From Sulfuritalea sp. (GTDB lineage Bacteria; Pseudomonadota; Gammaproteobacteria; Burkholderiales; Rhodocyclaceae), in contig JADJUP010000039.1 of the NCBI GenBank assembly GCA_016716965.1, forward strand, positions 1 to 64,000: a stretch of 64,000 nt of DNA, given 5' to 3'. A program made the translations under genes and the position numbers. The notes under the pieces were generated by a model, which saw only the letters and a list, made by a program, of their open reading frames with translations, did no database searches and was not told the DNA's origin. Positions 34,338 to 47,344 of this stretch are shown one piece after another (the first letter of the stretch is position 1; each line of letters starts with the position of its first letter).

Positions 34338-34709
34338 ACCAAAGTCCTTTAGCGATGACTGGTCGATGACCCGATGGCCCGGTAGTGGTCATGCCCCATC
34401 ATCATTGTGGTTATCCGAATTGAATAGGTACGGCGACATCCACTGCTCCTGAGCCTCCGCCTTTCGGGCAGCAGATTTTTGCACTTGATTGGCGCACTCG
34501 CTCTCCAGCTTGGGGCGCGGGAATTGATTTTCCACGGATGGAGAATCGCCAACATCCTGATTTCCCATGAAATGAATATTCGGCACACAACATGCTTTGG
34601 CTTGCGCTACCGGCGGTCGTGCAGTTCGCGACCTTCGGGCCCCCGGACCCTGCTGCGCGACCGCGGACAGGACCACTCGAGCCAACCCAAAAACCACCGG
34701 AGATAAGCC
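34338..34709. other. 372-bp intergenic region, AT-richer than surroundings
   Basis: No recognised gene. A 59-aa minus-strand frame (34389-34568, beginning MGNQDVGDSPSVENQF) has no ribosome site and no family I know, so I leave it unannotated. The region must hold the promoter of the rhodanese gene; a GGAG sits 8-9 nt before its ATG. Confidence 0.4.
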
Positions 34710-35564
34710 ATGACTGTAAAAATCATGTACACAACCAGCGAAGCAAACGAGATGCTGGGCAACGGTACTGCCCTTGCGGTTGATGTGCGAGACGCCAAGG
34801 ACTATGCGCAAGGCCATATTCCCGGAGCAGTCAGCCTGCCGGAAATGTTTACAACCCTGTCGATGACCAGTGCCGAAGGCTTGCAGGAGCTTCAGGACAT
34901 ATTTGTTCCGCTGTTCAGGAAGGCCGGTATCCGCAAGGATCAGAAGGTGCTGGTCTACGAAGACAGCCTTTCCACCCGTTACGGCGGGTCGTGTCGGGGC
35001 TACTTCCAGCTTTCCATGCTGGGCCACAAGAATGTCGGCGTAATTGCCGGAGGCCTCGGCCAATGGAAAAAGGACGGCTTGCCGGTTTCCACCGAGACGC
35101 CGGCAGTCACTCCTTCGGATTTCACAGCAGACATCCAGATGCACATGCTGGCGACCAAGGACGACGTCCTCGCCTCGCTGGAGAACCCCGGAATAAAGTT
35201 GCTGGACAACCGTGACGAGGACGAGTGGCTGGGCCACAGCTCTTCGCCTTACGGCCGTGATTTCGCACCGCGCAAAGGCCGCATTCCCGGCGCATGCTGG
35301 ATAGAGTGGTACAAGTTCATGAAGCCCAGCGAGGACATCCAGCATTTCAAGTCCCCCGCGCAAGTGCGTGCGATCTGCGCCCAGGCCGGCCTGTACCAGA
35401 AGGATGAGATCATCATCTACTGCTTCAAGGGCTCACGGGCCTCCAATACTTACATCGCGCTCAAGGAAGCCGGGTTCGAGGATGTCCGCAATTACTACGG
35501 GTCGTGGAACGAGTGGTCGCGGGATCCCGAGTTGCCGATCCATGAGGGCATACTTGCCGAGTGA
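34710..35564 (+). CDS. Double-domain rhodanese (thiosulfate sulfurtransferase)
   Basis: 284 aa with two rhodanese domains (about 8-125 and 145-275). The C-terminal domain has catalytic C238 in the loop CFKGSRAS; the N-terminal domain lacks a Cys in its loop (SLSTRYGG) and is structural. No signal peptide, so cytoplasmic. The CRK/CxxGSR-type loop suggests thiosulfate or related sulfane donors. Base composition looks less GC-rich than neighbours, which with the AT-rich upstream region hints at separate acquisition. Confidence 0.9.
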   Translation: MTVKIMYTTSEANEMLGNGTALAVDVRDAKDYAQGHIPGAVSLPEMFTTLSMTSAEGLQELQDIFVPLFRKAGIRKDQKVLVYEDSLSTRYGGSCRGYFQLSMLGHKNVGVIAGGLGQWKKDGLPVSTETPAVTPSDFTADIQMHMLATKDDVLASLENPGIKLLDNRDEDEWLGHSSSPYGRDFAPRKGRIPGACWIEWYKFMKPSEDIQHFKSPAQVRAICAQAGLYQKDEIIIYCFKGSRASNTYIALKEAGFEDVRNYYGSWNEWSRDPELPIHEGILAE

Positions 35565-35738
35565 GCTGACCTTCGCCCGACAGCCTGCCGGGGGGGCGGC
35601 GGCAAGAAAAGGAAATCGCTAAGCCTGGCGAGCCCAGAAGGCAGCAACAATTGAGCATGCCCAGCCGTCGCCTGCGTCGTTGCGCGAGTAGCAGCCGCAG
35701 GGTTCCGGCAACCTTGTCCTAGACTCGGCCGCCGGCCC

Positions 35739-35763
35739 GAAAGTCGGCGCCGGCGGCACGGCG
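35739..35763 (+). repeat. Intergenic palindromic repeat, copy 3
   Basis: Begins GAAAGTCGGCGC and ends GGCACGGCG, located just 6 bp upstream of the mfd -10 box. Confidence 0.6.
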
Positions 35764-35768
35764 CTGCG

Positions 35769-35774
35769 TATAAT
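35769..35774 (+). promoter_or_regulatory. -10 box upstream of mfd
   Basis: Perfect TATAAT about 36 bp before the mfd ATG. The -35 position falls inside the repeat copy and is a poor match. Confidence 0.55.
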
Positions 35775-35810
35775 TCGCGGCCTCGCGCCCCCTGCGGCAC
35801 CCTGCATTCG

Positions 35811-39256
<3,446 letters not shown>

Positions 39257-39257
<1 letters not shown>

Positions 39258-40339
39258 TGCAGATCACAGAAAACCTCAATATCGAAGCCTTCGAGCCGAT
39301 GCCCACGCCGGAGGAAATTCACTCCCGCGTGCCGCTTTCGGAAGCCGCCGCGGAGTCGGTGCTGGCGGGACGGCGCACGCTGGAGCGCATCCTCGACGGC
39401 AGCGACCCGCGCGTCTTCGTCATCGTCGGCCCCTGCTCCATCCATGATCCGGTCGCGGGCATCGACTACGCGCGGCGCCTGAAGAAGCTGGCCGACGAAG
39501 TGGCGGGCACCATGCTGCTGGTGATGCGGGTGTATTTCGAAAAGCCGCGCACGGCGACCGGCTGGAAGGGTTACATCAACGATCCGCGCATGGACGATTC
39601 CTTCCATATCGAGGAAGGCCTGCAGAAGGGCCGCGAATTCCTGCTCGCGGTGAATGAACTCGGGCTGCCCGCCGGCACCGAAGCACTCGACCCGATCGCG
39701 CCGCAGTACCTGGGCGACCTGATCGCCTGGACCGCCATCGGCGCGCGCACTTCCGAGTCGCAGACCCACCGCGAAATGTCCTCTGGTCTCTCGACCCCGG
39801 TCGGCTTCAAAAACGGCACCGACGGCTCGCTCGACGCGGCGGTGAATGCGATCATTTCCGCCGGTAGCCCGCACAGCTTCCTCGGCATCAACATGCAGGG
39901 CCGTTCCAGCGTGGTGCGCACCGCCGGCAACCGCTACGGCCACCTGGTGCTGCGCGGCGGCGGCGGCCGGCCCAACTACGACACCGTCAGCGTCGCGCTG
40001 GCCGAGGCCGCACTGGCCAAGGCCAAGCTGCCGCACAACATCGTGGTCGATTGTTCGCACGCCAACAGCTACAAGAAGCCGGAACTGCAGCCGCTGGTGA
40101 TGCACGATTGCATCAACCAGATTCGAGACCAGCGCAGGAGCGGACATCGCTCCATCGTCGGCCTGATGATCGAGAGCTTCATCGAAGCGGGCAACCAGCC
40201 GATTCCCGACGATCTGTCGAAACTGAAGTACGGCTGTTCGGTCACCGACGCCTGCGTCGATTGGGCGACCACCGAGACCATGATTCGCGAGGCCGACGCG
40301 GCCCTGCGCAGCGTCATTCCCCAACCCGCCAATTCCTGA
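39257..40339 (+). CDS. aroG: 3-deoxy-7-phosphoheptulonate synthase (class I)
   Basis: First enzyme of the shikimate pathway, condensing PEP and erythrose 4-phosphate. 360 aa, class I-alpha type, with IVGPCSIHD, KPRTATGWKG, RGG near 240 and DCSHANSYKKPELQP carrying metal and substrate ligands. Which aromatic amino acid inhibits it cannot be told. Start overlaps the mfd stop by one base (TGATG). Confidence 0.95.
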
Positions 40340-40348
40340 GCCACCGCC

Positions 40349-41599
40349 ATGAGCCTGATCCAACCCTTCCGCGGACTGCGCCCGGCTGCCGGCCAGGCCA
40401 CCGCGATCGCCGCCCCGCCCTACGACGTGCTGTCCAGCGACGAGGCAAGAACCCGCGCCGCCGGCAAGCCCTGGTCCTTCCTGCATATCTCCAAGCCCGA
40501 AATCGACCTGCCGCCGGACACCGACCCGTATGCGCCGCAGGTTTACGCCAAGGCCGCCGAGAACCTGCAGAAAATGCTCGACGCCGGCATCCTGGTGCGC
40601 GACGCGGCACCCTGTTACTACGCCTACCGCCTGACCATGCCCGGCGCGAGTGGTGAAAAAGGCGGCGACCATGTGCAGACCGGCATCGTGGCGGCGGCGA
40701 ACGTCGCCGACTACGACAGCAACCGCATCCGCAAGCACGAATTCACCCGACCGGACAAGGAAGACGACCGCGTGCGGCAGATCGAGGCGCTGAACGCCCA
40801 GACCGGGCCCGTGCTGCTGGCCTATCCGACCTCGGCCACCGCCGATGCCCTGATCGACGCCATCACCCGTGGCACGCCGGAGTCCGATGTCACCGCCGAC
40901 GACGGCATCCGCCACCAGATCTGGGTGCTGGCCGATCCGGCGGCGATCGCCGCCATTACCGAAGCTTTCTCGGCGATGAAGGCGCTCTACATCGCCGACG
41001 GCCACCACCGTTCGGCCGCCGCCTCGCGCGTCGCCGCGGCACGTCGCCAGCAGGGTCGCACGAACTCGGCCGACTCCTTCCTGGCGGTGATCTTCCCGCA
41101 TCACCAGATGAAGATCCTCGACTACAACCGCGTGGTCAAGGATCTGCGCGGACTCGACGAAGCATCGCTGCTGCAGAAGCTGGGCACCGCATTCAGCGTG
41201 GAGCCCAGCGCACAGCGGGTGCATCCGTCGCGGCCCGGCGAGTTCGGCATGTACCTCGCCGGGAAATGGCACAAGCTGACGATCAAGCCTTCACTGGTGC
41301 CGCAGGATCCGGTCGCCAGCCTCGACGTGTCGCTGCTGTCCGATCACGTGCTGGGGCCGCTGCTGGGCATCGCCGACCTGCGCCGCGACAAGCGCATCGA
41401 TTTCGTCGGCGGCATCCGCGGCCTCGCCGAACTGGAAAAGCGCGTCGACTCGGGCGAGATGGCGGTGGCATTCGCCCTGCATCCGACGCGCATGGACCAG
41501 CTGATGGCCGTGGCCGACAGCAACGAGGTGATGCCGCCCAAATCGACCTGGTTCGAGCCGAAGCTGGCAGACGGACTGGTGTCCCACGTGCTCGACTGA
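40349..41599 (+). CDS. DUF1015 family protein
   Basis: 416 aa; PF06245-type protein with the family N-terminus IQPFRGLRPA and AAPPYDVLSSDEAR, and the central signature YIADGHHRSAAASRVA (His-rich, possible metal site). Widely distributed in bacteria; function not established, though some relatives sit with serine or aromatic biosynthesis genes. 9 bp after aroG, so co-transcribed, and followed by a terminator. Confidence 0.9.
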   Translation: MSLIQPFRGLRPAAGQATAIAAPPYDVLSSDEARTRAAGKPWSFLHISKPEIDLPPDTDPYAPQVYAKAAENLQKMLDAGILVRDAAPCYYAYRLTMPGASGEKGGDHVQTGIVAAANVADYDSNRIRKHEFTRPDKEDDRVRQIEALNAQTGPVLLAYPTSATADALIDAITRGTPESDVTADDGIRHQIWVLADPAAIAAITEAFSAMKALYIADGHHRSAAASRVAAARRQQGRTNSADSFLAVIFPHHQMKILDYNRVVKDLRGLDEASLLQKLGTAFSVEPSAQRVHPSRPGEFGMYLAGKWHKLTIKPSLVPQDPVASLDVSLLSDHVLGPLLGIADLRRDKRIDFVGGIRGLAELEKRVDSGEMAVAFALHPTRMDQLMAVADSNEVMPPKSTWFEPKLADGLVSHVLD

Positions 41600-41652
41600 A
41601 CGACGCGGACATTCCTCTGGATACCGTCCGCTCCTGCGTCGCGGACATAAAA

Positions 41653-41676
41653 AAAGGCAACCCGAGGGTTGCCTTT
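41653..41676. terminator. Bidirectional terminator between DUF1015 gene and HU gene
   Basis: AAAGGCAACC-CGAG-GGTTGCCTTT: 10-bp perfect stem with A-run on one side and T-run on the other, lying between two convergent genes. Confidence 0.88.
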
Positions 41677-41693
41677 CTTACATGCCGGAAGGA

Positions 41694-42059
41694 TTACTTC
41701 TTCTTGGCGGCGGGCTTCTTGGCGGCGGCAGGCTTTGCAGCAGCCGGCTTCTTCGCTGCGGGGGCCTTCTTCGCGGCGGGCTTCTTGCCTGCCACGGCGG
41801 CCTTGAGGCCGGCGCCGGCGGAGAACTTCGGTACGGCCTTGGCGGCGATCTTCAGCGGCGCGCCGGTCTTCGGGTTCTTGCCGGTGCGCGCGGAACGCAT
41901 CACGGACTTGAAAGTGCCAAAACCGATCAGGGCAACCGGGTTGCCTTTGGCGATTACGGAGGTGATCACGTCGGTCATCGCATCGATTGCCTTGTTGACC
42001 GCGGCCTTCGACAGTTCGGCACGCTCGGCTACTGCTTCGATCAGTTCGCTCTTGTTCAT
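41694..42059 (-). CDS. hupB: HU-family DNA-binding protein with lysine/alanine/proline-rich tail
   Basis: 121 aa from ATG 42059. Residues 1-90 are a standard HU/IHF fold: MNKSELIEAVAERAELSKAA, GFGTFKSVMRSARTGKNPKT. Instead of ending there, the protein has a tail of repeated PAAKK and PAAAK-type units ending KKPAAKKK, like the histone H1-like tails of some betaproteobacterial HU proteins. The tail should increase nonspecific DNA binding and compaction. Confidence 0.9.
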   Translation of the reverse strand: MNKSELIEAVAERAELSKAAVNKAIDAMTDVITSVIAKGNPVALIGFGTFKSVMRSARTGKNPKTGAPLKIAAKAVPKFSAGAGLKAAVAGKKPAAKKAPAAKKPAAAKPAAAKKPAAKKK

Positions 42060-42203
42060 CGAGTACCCCTTTGGTTTGGAAAGCCGCATTGTTCCACTAA
42101 TTCCGCGCAACTTGCAAGCCCCGCGCGGGTTCGCGAGAAAAAACTGTTGCGCTGATGCAAGTGCCGGTCGCGAATACTCCGATCGCGTCGCGGCGGCATG
42201 CCC

Positions 42204-42749
42204 TTACAGGCCCTTCACCGCATACACGGCGGGCAGGTTGCGCCAGGCGCCCTTGACGTCCATGCCATAGCCAAAGACATAGCGGTTGGGCAAACGGACC
42301 CCGACGAAGTCCGCGACCACCGGCTTCGCACGACCAAGATCCTTGTCGGCGAAAACGGCGCAGAGCACCTCGCTGGCGCCCTGGCCACGCAGGTGGGCGA
42401 GGATTTCCGCCATGGTCACGCCCTCGTCGAGGATGTCGTCGACCACCAGCACGACGCGTCCGGCGACCGCAGAGCGCGGCTTGACGATCCATTCCAGTTC
42501 GCCGCCGGTGGTGACGTTGCCGTAGCGCGTGACATGCAGGTAATCGAAATCGAGCGGGAAATCCAGTTGCGGCAGGAGCTGCCCGGTAAACACTACCGCC
42601 CCGCCCATCACCGACAGCACCAGCGGATTGGCGTTGCCCAGCCGCTGGCCGATTTCGGCCGCCACGCGCCGTACCGCCAGCGCCGACTCTTCGGCCGAAC
42701 AGATCAGGTCCGCTTCGTCGAGGACGCGCTGCGCTTCCTGCGGGGTCAT
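42204..42749 (-). CDS. hpt: Hypoxanthine-guanine phosphoribosyltransferase
   Basis: Purine salvage enzyme, 181 aa. PRPP-binding motif VVLVVDDILDEGVTMAEI with the flexible loop upstream and C-terminal GMDVKGAWRNL. ATG overlaps the galU stop (ATGA). Last gene of the smc-zipA-ligA-ORF6N-galU-hpt run. Confidence 0.93.
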   Translation of the reverse strand: MTPQEAQRVLDEADLICSAEESALAVRRVAAEIGQRLGNANPLVLSVMGGAVVFTGQLLPQLDFPLDFDYLHVTRYGNVTTGGELEWIVKPRSAVAGRVVLVVDDILDEGVTMAEILAHLRGQGASEVLCAVFADKDLGRAKPVVADFVGVRLPNRYVFGYGMDVKGAWRNLPAVYAVKGL

Positions 42750-43612
42750 TTCAGGTTTTTCAGCATCGTCGCGAACTGCGGACCGACCTCCGGATGGCGC
42801 AGGCCGAAAGCCACAGTCGCTTCCAGGTAGCCCAGCTTGGAGCCGCAGTCGTAGCGCGTGCCCTTGTAGCGATACGCCATCACCTGTTCCTCCGTAAGCA
42901 AGGCAGCGATGCCGTCGGTGAGCTGGATCTCGCCGCCGGATCCCTTGCCGATGCGCGCCAGGTGGTGAAAGATGCGCGGCGTCAGCACGTAGCGGCCGAC
43001 CACGGCCAGGGTCGACGGGGCGTCCTCGGGCTTGGGCTTTTCGACGATGCGCACGATCTGCTCCAGAAACTCGGTCATCGGCTTCGATTCGACGATGCCG
43101 TAGCTGCGCGTGTCTTCGCGCGCGACTTGCTGCACGCCGATCACCGAGCCGCGATAGTAGTCATAGACATCGACCATCTGCTTCATCACCGGCGGATCGC
43201 CATCGAGCAGGTCGTCGGCCAGCAGCACGGCGAAGGGCTCGTCGCCCACCGCCGGATAGGCGCACAGCACCGCATGGCCCAGACCCAGCGCTTCGGGCTG
43301 GCGGATGTAGATGCAGTTGATGTTCTTCGGAATCATGTTGCGCACGAATTCCAGCAACTCGGTCTTGCCGCGCTGCTCGAGTTCGCTTTCCAGTTCATAG
43401 GCCTTGTCGAAATGGTCCTCGATGGCGCGCTTGGAGCGGCCCGTGACGAAGATCATGTCGGTGATGCCGGCGGCGACGGCCTCTTCCACCGCATACTGAA
43501 TCAGCGGCTTGTCGACGATCGGCATCATCTCCTTCGGGCTGGCCTTGGTCGCCGGCAGAAAGCGGGTGCCCATACCCGCGACGGGAAAGACGGCCTTGGT
43601 GACTTTCTTCAT
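42746..43612 (-). CDS. galU: UTP-glucose-1-phosphate uridylyltransferase
   Basis: Makes UDP-glucose for polysaccharide and lipid synthesis. 288 aa with nucleotide motif VFPVAGMGTRFLPATKASPKE cut here as VAGMGTRFLPATKA, plus VLLADDLLDG and the Lys site EKPKPEDAP. ATG overlaps the ORF6N stop (ATGA). Confidence 0.96.
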   Translation of the reverse strand: MKKVTKAVFPVAGMGTRFLPATKASPKEMMPIVDKPLIQYAVEEAVAAGITDMIFVTGRSKRAIEDHFDKAYELESELEQRGKTELLEFVRNMIPKNINCIYIRQPEALGLGHAVLCAYPAVGDEPFAVLLADDLLDGDPPVMKQMVDVYDYYRGSVIGVQQVAREDTRSYGIVESKPMTEFLEQIVRIVEKPKPEDAPSTLAVVGRYVLTPRIFHHLARIGKGSGGEIQLTDGIAALLTEEQVMAYRYKGTRYDCGSKLGYLEATVAFGLRHPEVGPQFATMLKNLK

Positions 43613-44148
43613 TTTCTGGTCCTTGGATTGGAATCGATAGTTGCGGTGAAGCCGATGCCACGCCGGGCCGGCTCCGGAGGAGTCATCAGTTGCCGAATGG
43701 CGTCAATCAGGCCGGCGATGGCCTGATCGTGGCTGGATAATTTGCGTTCCATTTGGTCCAGCTTTGCCGAAATATCCTTGTGTGCGGAAAACATTTCGCG
43801 AATCTGGACGAAGGCACGTACCACCAACAAGCTGACCTCGATGGCACGAGATGACTTGAGAACATTGCCCAGCATCAGCGCGCCGTGTTCCGTGAAAGCG
43901 TAGGGCATCGATGCGGAGAATTTGAGTTTGGCGAGGTGGTCACAATTTGTGATCACCTCATCTTTCTCAGCGGCATTCAACTGGAACATGAAGTCCGCCG
44001 GAAAACGCTCCGAATTGCGCTTTACAGCCTGATTCAGTGCTCTGGTTTCAACACCGTACAACTCTGCAAGGTCGGCATCCAGCATCACACGCAGGCCGCG
44101 CAGCAACAGAATCCGACGCGCCACGGTTTCCGGAATGTCGGTGCTCAC
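43609..44148 (-). CDS. ORF6N-domain protein
   Basis: 179 aa starting at GTG 44148. N-terminal ORF6N domain (about 8-95): VMLDADLAELYGVETRALNQ, NSERFPADFMFQL and YAFTEHGALML. ORF6N/KilA-N relatives are DNA-binding proteins mostly of phages and plasmids; some are antirepressors. The C-terminal part has a predicted coiled coil (ISAKLDQMERKLSSHD). Start overlaps ligA stop and stop overlaps galU start, an exact fit in a housekeeping operon. Composition looks less GC-rich than neighbours. Confidence 0.86.
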   Translation of the reverse strand: MSTDIPETVARRILLLRGLRVMLDADLAELYGVETRALNQAVKRNSERFPADFMFQLNAAEKDEVITNCDHLAKLKFSASMPYAFTEHGALMLGNVLKSSRAIEVSLLVVRAFVQIREMFSAHKDISAKLDQMERKLSSHDQAIAGLIDAIRQLMTPPEPARRGIGFTATIDSNPRTRK

Positions 44149-46187
44149 GATGAGATCAGCTCCCTGAATTGACTTTCGTCCAGAATCGTAATGCCCAGCG
44201 CCTGCGCCTTGTCGAGCTTGGAGCCCGCCTCGGCGCCGGCCACCACGTAATCGGTCTTCTTAGAAACCGAGCCGGCGACCTTGCCGCCCAGCGCCTCGAT
44301 CATGTCTTTCGCCTCGTCGCGCGTCAAGGTCGGCAGGCTTCCGGTGAGGACGAAGGTCTTGCCGGCGATGGGCGAATTGACCACCGCGGACGGCTCGCCC
44401 TCGGCCCAAGACACCCCGCCGGCACGCAACTGCTCGATCACTTCCACGTTGTGCGGTTCGGCGAAGAAGCGCGCCACCGATGCCGCCACCACCGGCCCGA
44501 CATCGGGCACCTGCTGCAGGGCATCGACGTCGGCGGCCATCAGCGCGTCGAGCGTGCCGAAGTGGCGCGCGAGGTCCTTCGCCGTCGCCTCGCCGACATT
44601 GCGGATGCCCAGCGCGAAGATGAAGCGGGCCAGCGTCGTCTGCTTGCTCTTGGCGATCGCGTCGAGGATGTTGGCCGCGGATTTCTCGGCCATGCGTTCG
44701 AGATTGACCATCGCCAGCAGGCCGAGCTTGTAGAGGTCGGCCGGCGTCTTGACGATGGCGTTGTCTACCAGTTGCTCAACCAGTTTATCGCCCAGGCCCT
44801 CGATGTCCATCGCACGACGGCCGGCAAAATGCAGCAGCGCCTGCTTGCGCTGCGCCGGGCAGATCAGGCCGCCGGTGCAGCGGGCGATGGCTTCGTCTTC
44901 CGGCCGCTCGATGGCCGAGCCGCAGACCGGGCAGGATTTCGGCAGTTCGAAGGCCGGATGCAATGGTTCGTCGCCAAGCAGGTCCCGCATCGGCCGCCGC
45001 TCCAGCACCACCGACACCACCTCGGGAATCACGTCGCCAGCCCGGCGCACGATCACCGTGTCGCCGATGCGCACGTCCTTGCGGCGCGCCTCGATTTCGT
45101 TGTGCAAGGTGGCGTTGGTCACCGTCACGCCGCCGACGAAGACCGGCGCCAGGCGTGCCACCGGCGTGATGGCGCCGGTACGCCCGACCTGGACCTCGAT
45201 CGCCTCCACCGTGGTCAGCATCTCCTCCGCCGGGTACTTGTGTGCCACCGCCCAGCGCGGCTCGCGCGTGACGAAGCCGAGTCGCTGTTGCAGGGAAAGC
45301 GCATTGACCTTGTACACCACGCCGTCGATGTCGAAGGGCAGCGCATCGCGCAGTTCGCGCATCCTCGCATGAAAAGCGATCAGGCCTGCGGCGCCCTGCA
45401 CCACCGCGCGATGCTCGCAAACCGGCAGGCCAAACGCAGCCAGGGCGTCCAGCACGCCGCCATGCGTGGCCGGCAGGTCCCAACCGCGGGTTTCACCCAA
45501 GCCATAAGCATAGAAGGACAGCGGCCGCTCGGCCGCCATGGCCGGATCGAGCTGGCGGATGCTGCCGGCGGCGCCATTGCGCGGGTTCACCAGCGCCGCC
45601 CTTCCCTGGGCCCGCTGCTTTTCGTTGTAGCGTTCGAAATCCATCCGGCTCATGAACGCCTCGCCGCGCACTTCCAGAACCTCCGGCACTTCGCCCTGAA
45701 GTCGCAGTGGGATCGAGCGCACCGTGCGGATGTTCTGCGTCACGTCCTCGCCGGTTTCGCCATCGCCCCGCGTCGCCGCCTGCACCAGCACGCCGGATTC
45801 GTAGCGCAGGTTGATGGCCAGGCCGTCGAACTTGAGCTCGGCCGCATACTCGACGGGCGGATCGGTTTCGGCCAGCCCCATTTCGCGCCGCACGCGTGCA
45901 TCGAAAGCCATGGCCCCGGAAGGCTCTGTGTCGGTCTCGGTGCGAATCGACAGCATGGGCACGACATGCCGCACCTGCGAAAATCCGGCCAATGGCTTGC
46001 CACCGACCCGTTGCGTCGGCGAATCCGGAGTGGCCAGGTGGGGATGTTCGGCCTCGATCGCCTGCAGTTCGCGGAACAGCCTGTCGTACTCGGCGTCGGG
46101 TACCGTCGGCGAATCGAGCACATAGTAGGCATGGTCGTGCCGCTCGATTTCACGCCGCAGGTCCGCGACGCGCTGTGCAGCTTCCAT
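44145..46187 (-). CDS. ligA: NAD-dependent DNA ligase
   Basis: 680 aa. Adenylation site ELKFDGLAINLRYE (catalytic Lys in KFDG), OB fold, zinc finger CPVCGSAIERPEDEAIARCT with a following C, helix-hairpin-helix region and C-terminal BRCT (GKTFVLTGSLPTLTRDEAK). Seals nicks in replication and repair. 11 bp downstream of zipA. Confidence 0.97.
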   Translation of the reverse strand: MEAAQRVADLRREIERHDHAYYVLDSPTVPDAEYDRLFRELQAIEAEHPHLATPDSPTQRVGGKPLAGFSQVRHVVPMLSIRTETDTEPSGAMAFDARVRREMGLAETDPPVEYAAELKFDGLAINLRYESGVLVQAATRGDGETGEDVTQNIRTVRSIPLRLQGEVPEVLEVRGEAFMSRMDFERYNEKQRAQGRAALVNPRNGAAGSIRQLDPAMAAERPLSFYAYGLGETRGWDLPATHGGVLDALAAFGLPVCEHRAVVQGAAGLIAFHARMRELRDALPFDIDGVVYKVNALSLQQRLGFVTREPRWAVAHKYPAEEMLTTVEAIEVQVGRTGAITPVARLAPVFVGGVTVTNATLHNEIEARRKDVRIGDTVIVRRAGDVIPEVVSVVLERRPMRDLLGDEPLHPAFELPKSCPVCGSAIERPEDEAIARCTGGLICPAQRKQALLHFAGRRAMDIEGLGDKLVEQLVDNAIVKTPADLYKLGLLAMVNLERMAEKSAANILDAIAKSKQTTLARFIFALGIRNVGEATAKDLARHFGTLDALMAADVDALQQVPDVGPVVAASVARFFAEPHNVEVIEQLRAGGVSWAEGEPSAVVNSPIAGKTFVLTGSLPTLTRDEAKDMIEALGGKVAGSVSKKTDYVVAGAEAGSKLDKAQALGITILDESQFRELISS

Positions 46188-46198
46188 GCGGGTCGAAC

Positions 46199-47344
46199 CT
46201 AGGAAAACAGTCGCAGCGCCCGCACGCTGCCGGGAACGATACCGCCGTCATTCATGCGCTGCTGCAGCTCCGCGGTCTTGGCGCGGATCGCGGCGATCAT
46301 GGCCTCCGCCAGCGCCGCGCGCTGCGCGTCGACCAGCACACCGCCCAGTGCAGCCGCCAGTTGCCGGGCAGTGCCCAGCATGCGATCGAATGCCGCCACG
46401 CCGTCGGCGACGCGCGGCACGTCCAGGCTCAGGGTGAGCCCATTGGTCGCCAGTGATTTCAGGGTCTCGGCATCGAAGCGCTCGGCGCCGAGGTTGGCAA
46501 CCGAGAACAGCTCGCCGCCGAGCGCATCGCGGGCACGGAACACGCCGTCGCCTTCCAGCACCAGGCCAGCCGCCTCGGCCACGCCGCGCAGCTTGGTCCC
46601 GGAAAACACGCCGCCGCCCGCCTCGACCACGTGCAGCACGAACTGGATATCGACCGCTGCGCAGAATTCATCGAGGCTGGCGGCGCGCAGCACCGTATCG
46701 CCGCGCGGCGGGAGTTCCAGCGTCGCACCTGCCTGCAACGCGACCTGCTGCACGCCATCGAAAAAGCGCGTCAGCGCGGCGTCGGATAGTGGACCGCGAC
46801 GATCGGCGAGTTGCAGGGAAACGGCCCACTGCGCGTAGCGACCGCTGTCGTTTGCATCGCACAGGCGCCAGGCGCTGTCGCCGTCGTTGCGCATCAGCCA
46901 TCGCAAGTCCTTGCCACAATCTGCGGCCCAGGCATCCTGCATGGCCCAGACAGCCGGGGCCGAAATCGGCTCGTCGGCGACCAGGCGCAACACGCAGTCG
47001 GCCACCTCGTCGGCCCATTCCGGCGGCAGTTGCGGTGCCACCGCCGCCTGCGGCAATTCGGCGGCCACGGACTCGGCAGCGTCGGATTCGTCCCGAATCG
47101 CTGCCTGCGGCTCCGTGACCGGCTCGGCGACGCCCGGCTCGCGGCGTTCCAACTCCGCATCCGCTGGCTCGGCGTTGCCGGCTTCGCCATCGAGCAGCGC
47201 ATCGGGCTGCTTGCCGTTGAAGATGCGCTCCGCGTCCCGGCGGTGGCGGCGGTCCTGCCAGACGTTGTAGCCCCAGACCATTGCCACGCCCGCCGCGCCG
47301 GCGCCGATCAGGGCGATTTGCAGATCGCTGATTTGCATGCTCAA
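46199..47344 (-). CDS. zipA: Cell division protein ZipA-like
   Basis: 381 aa. One N-terminal membrane helix (about 8-26), a Pro/Glu/Ala-rich linker (about 45-130), and a C-terminal FtsZ-binding domain (about 220-375, RLG-like IEAGGGVFSGTK region). ZipA tethers FtsZ to the membrane. Placement between smc and ligA matches the conserved betaproteobacterial arrangement. ATG overlaps the smc stop. Confidence 0.85.
   Translation of the reverse strand: MSMQISDLQIALIGAGAAGVAMVWGYNVWQDRRHRRDAERIFNGKQPDALLDGEAGNAEPADAELERREPGVAEPVTEPQAAIRDESDAAESVAAELPQAAVAPQLPPEWADEVADCVLRLVADEPISAPAVWAMQDAWAADCGKDLRWLMRNDGDSAWRLCDANDSGRYAQWAVSLQLADRRGPLSDAALTRFFDGVQQVALQAGATLELPPRGDTVLRAASLDEFCAAVDIQFVLHVVEAGGGVFSGTKLRGVAEAAGLVLEGDGVFRARDALGGELFSVANLGAERFDAETLKSLATNGLTLSLDVPRVADGVAAFDRMLGTARQLAAALGGVLVDAQRAALAEAMIAAIRAKTAELQQRMNDGGIVPGSVRALRLFS

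Noticed and set aside
34389..34568. Possible 59-aa minus-strand protein between GNAT and rhodanese genes
   Set aside because: Plausible composition but no ribosome site and no family known to me; not enough to annotate.
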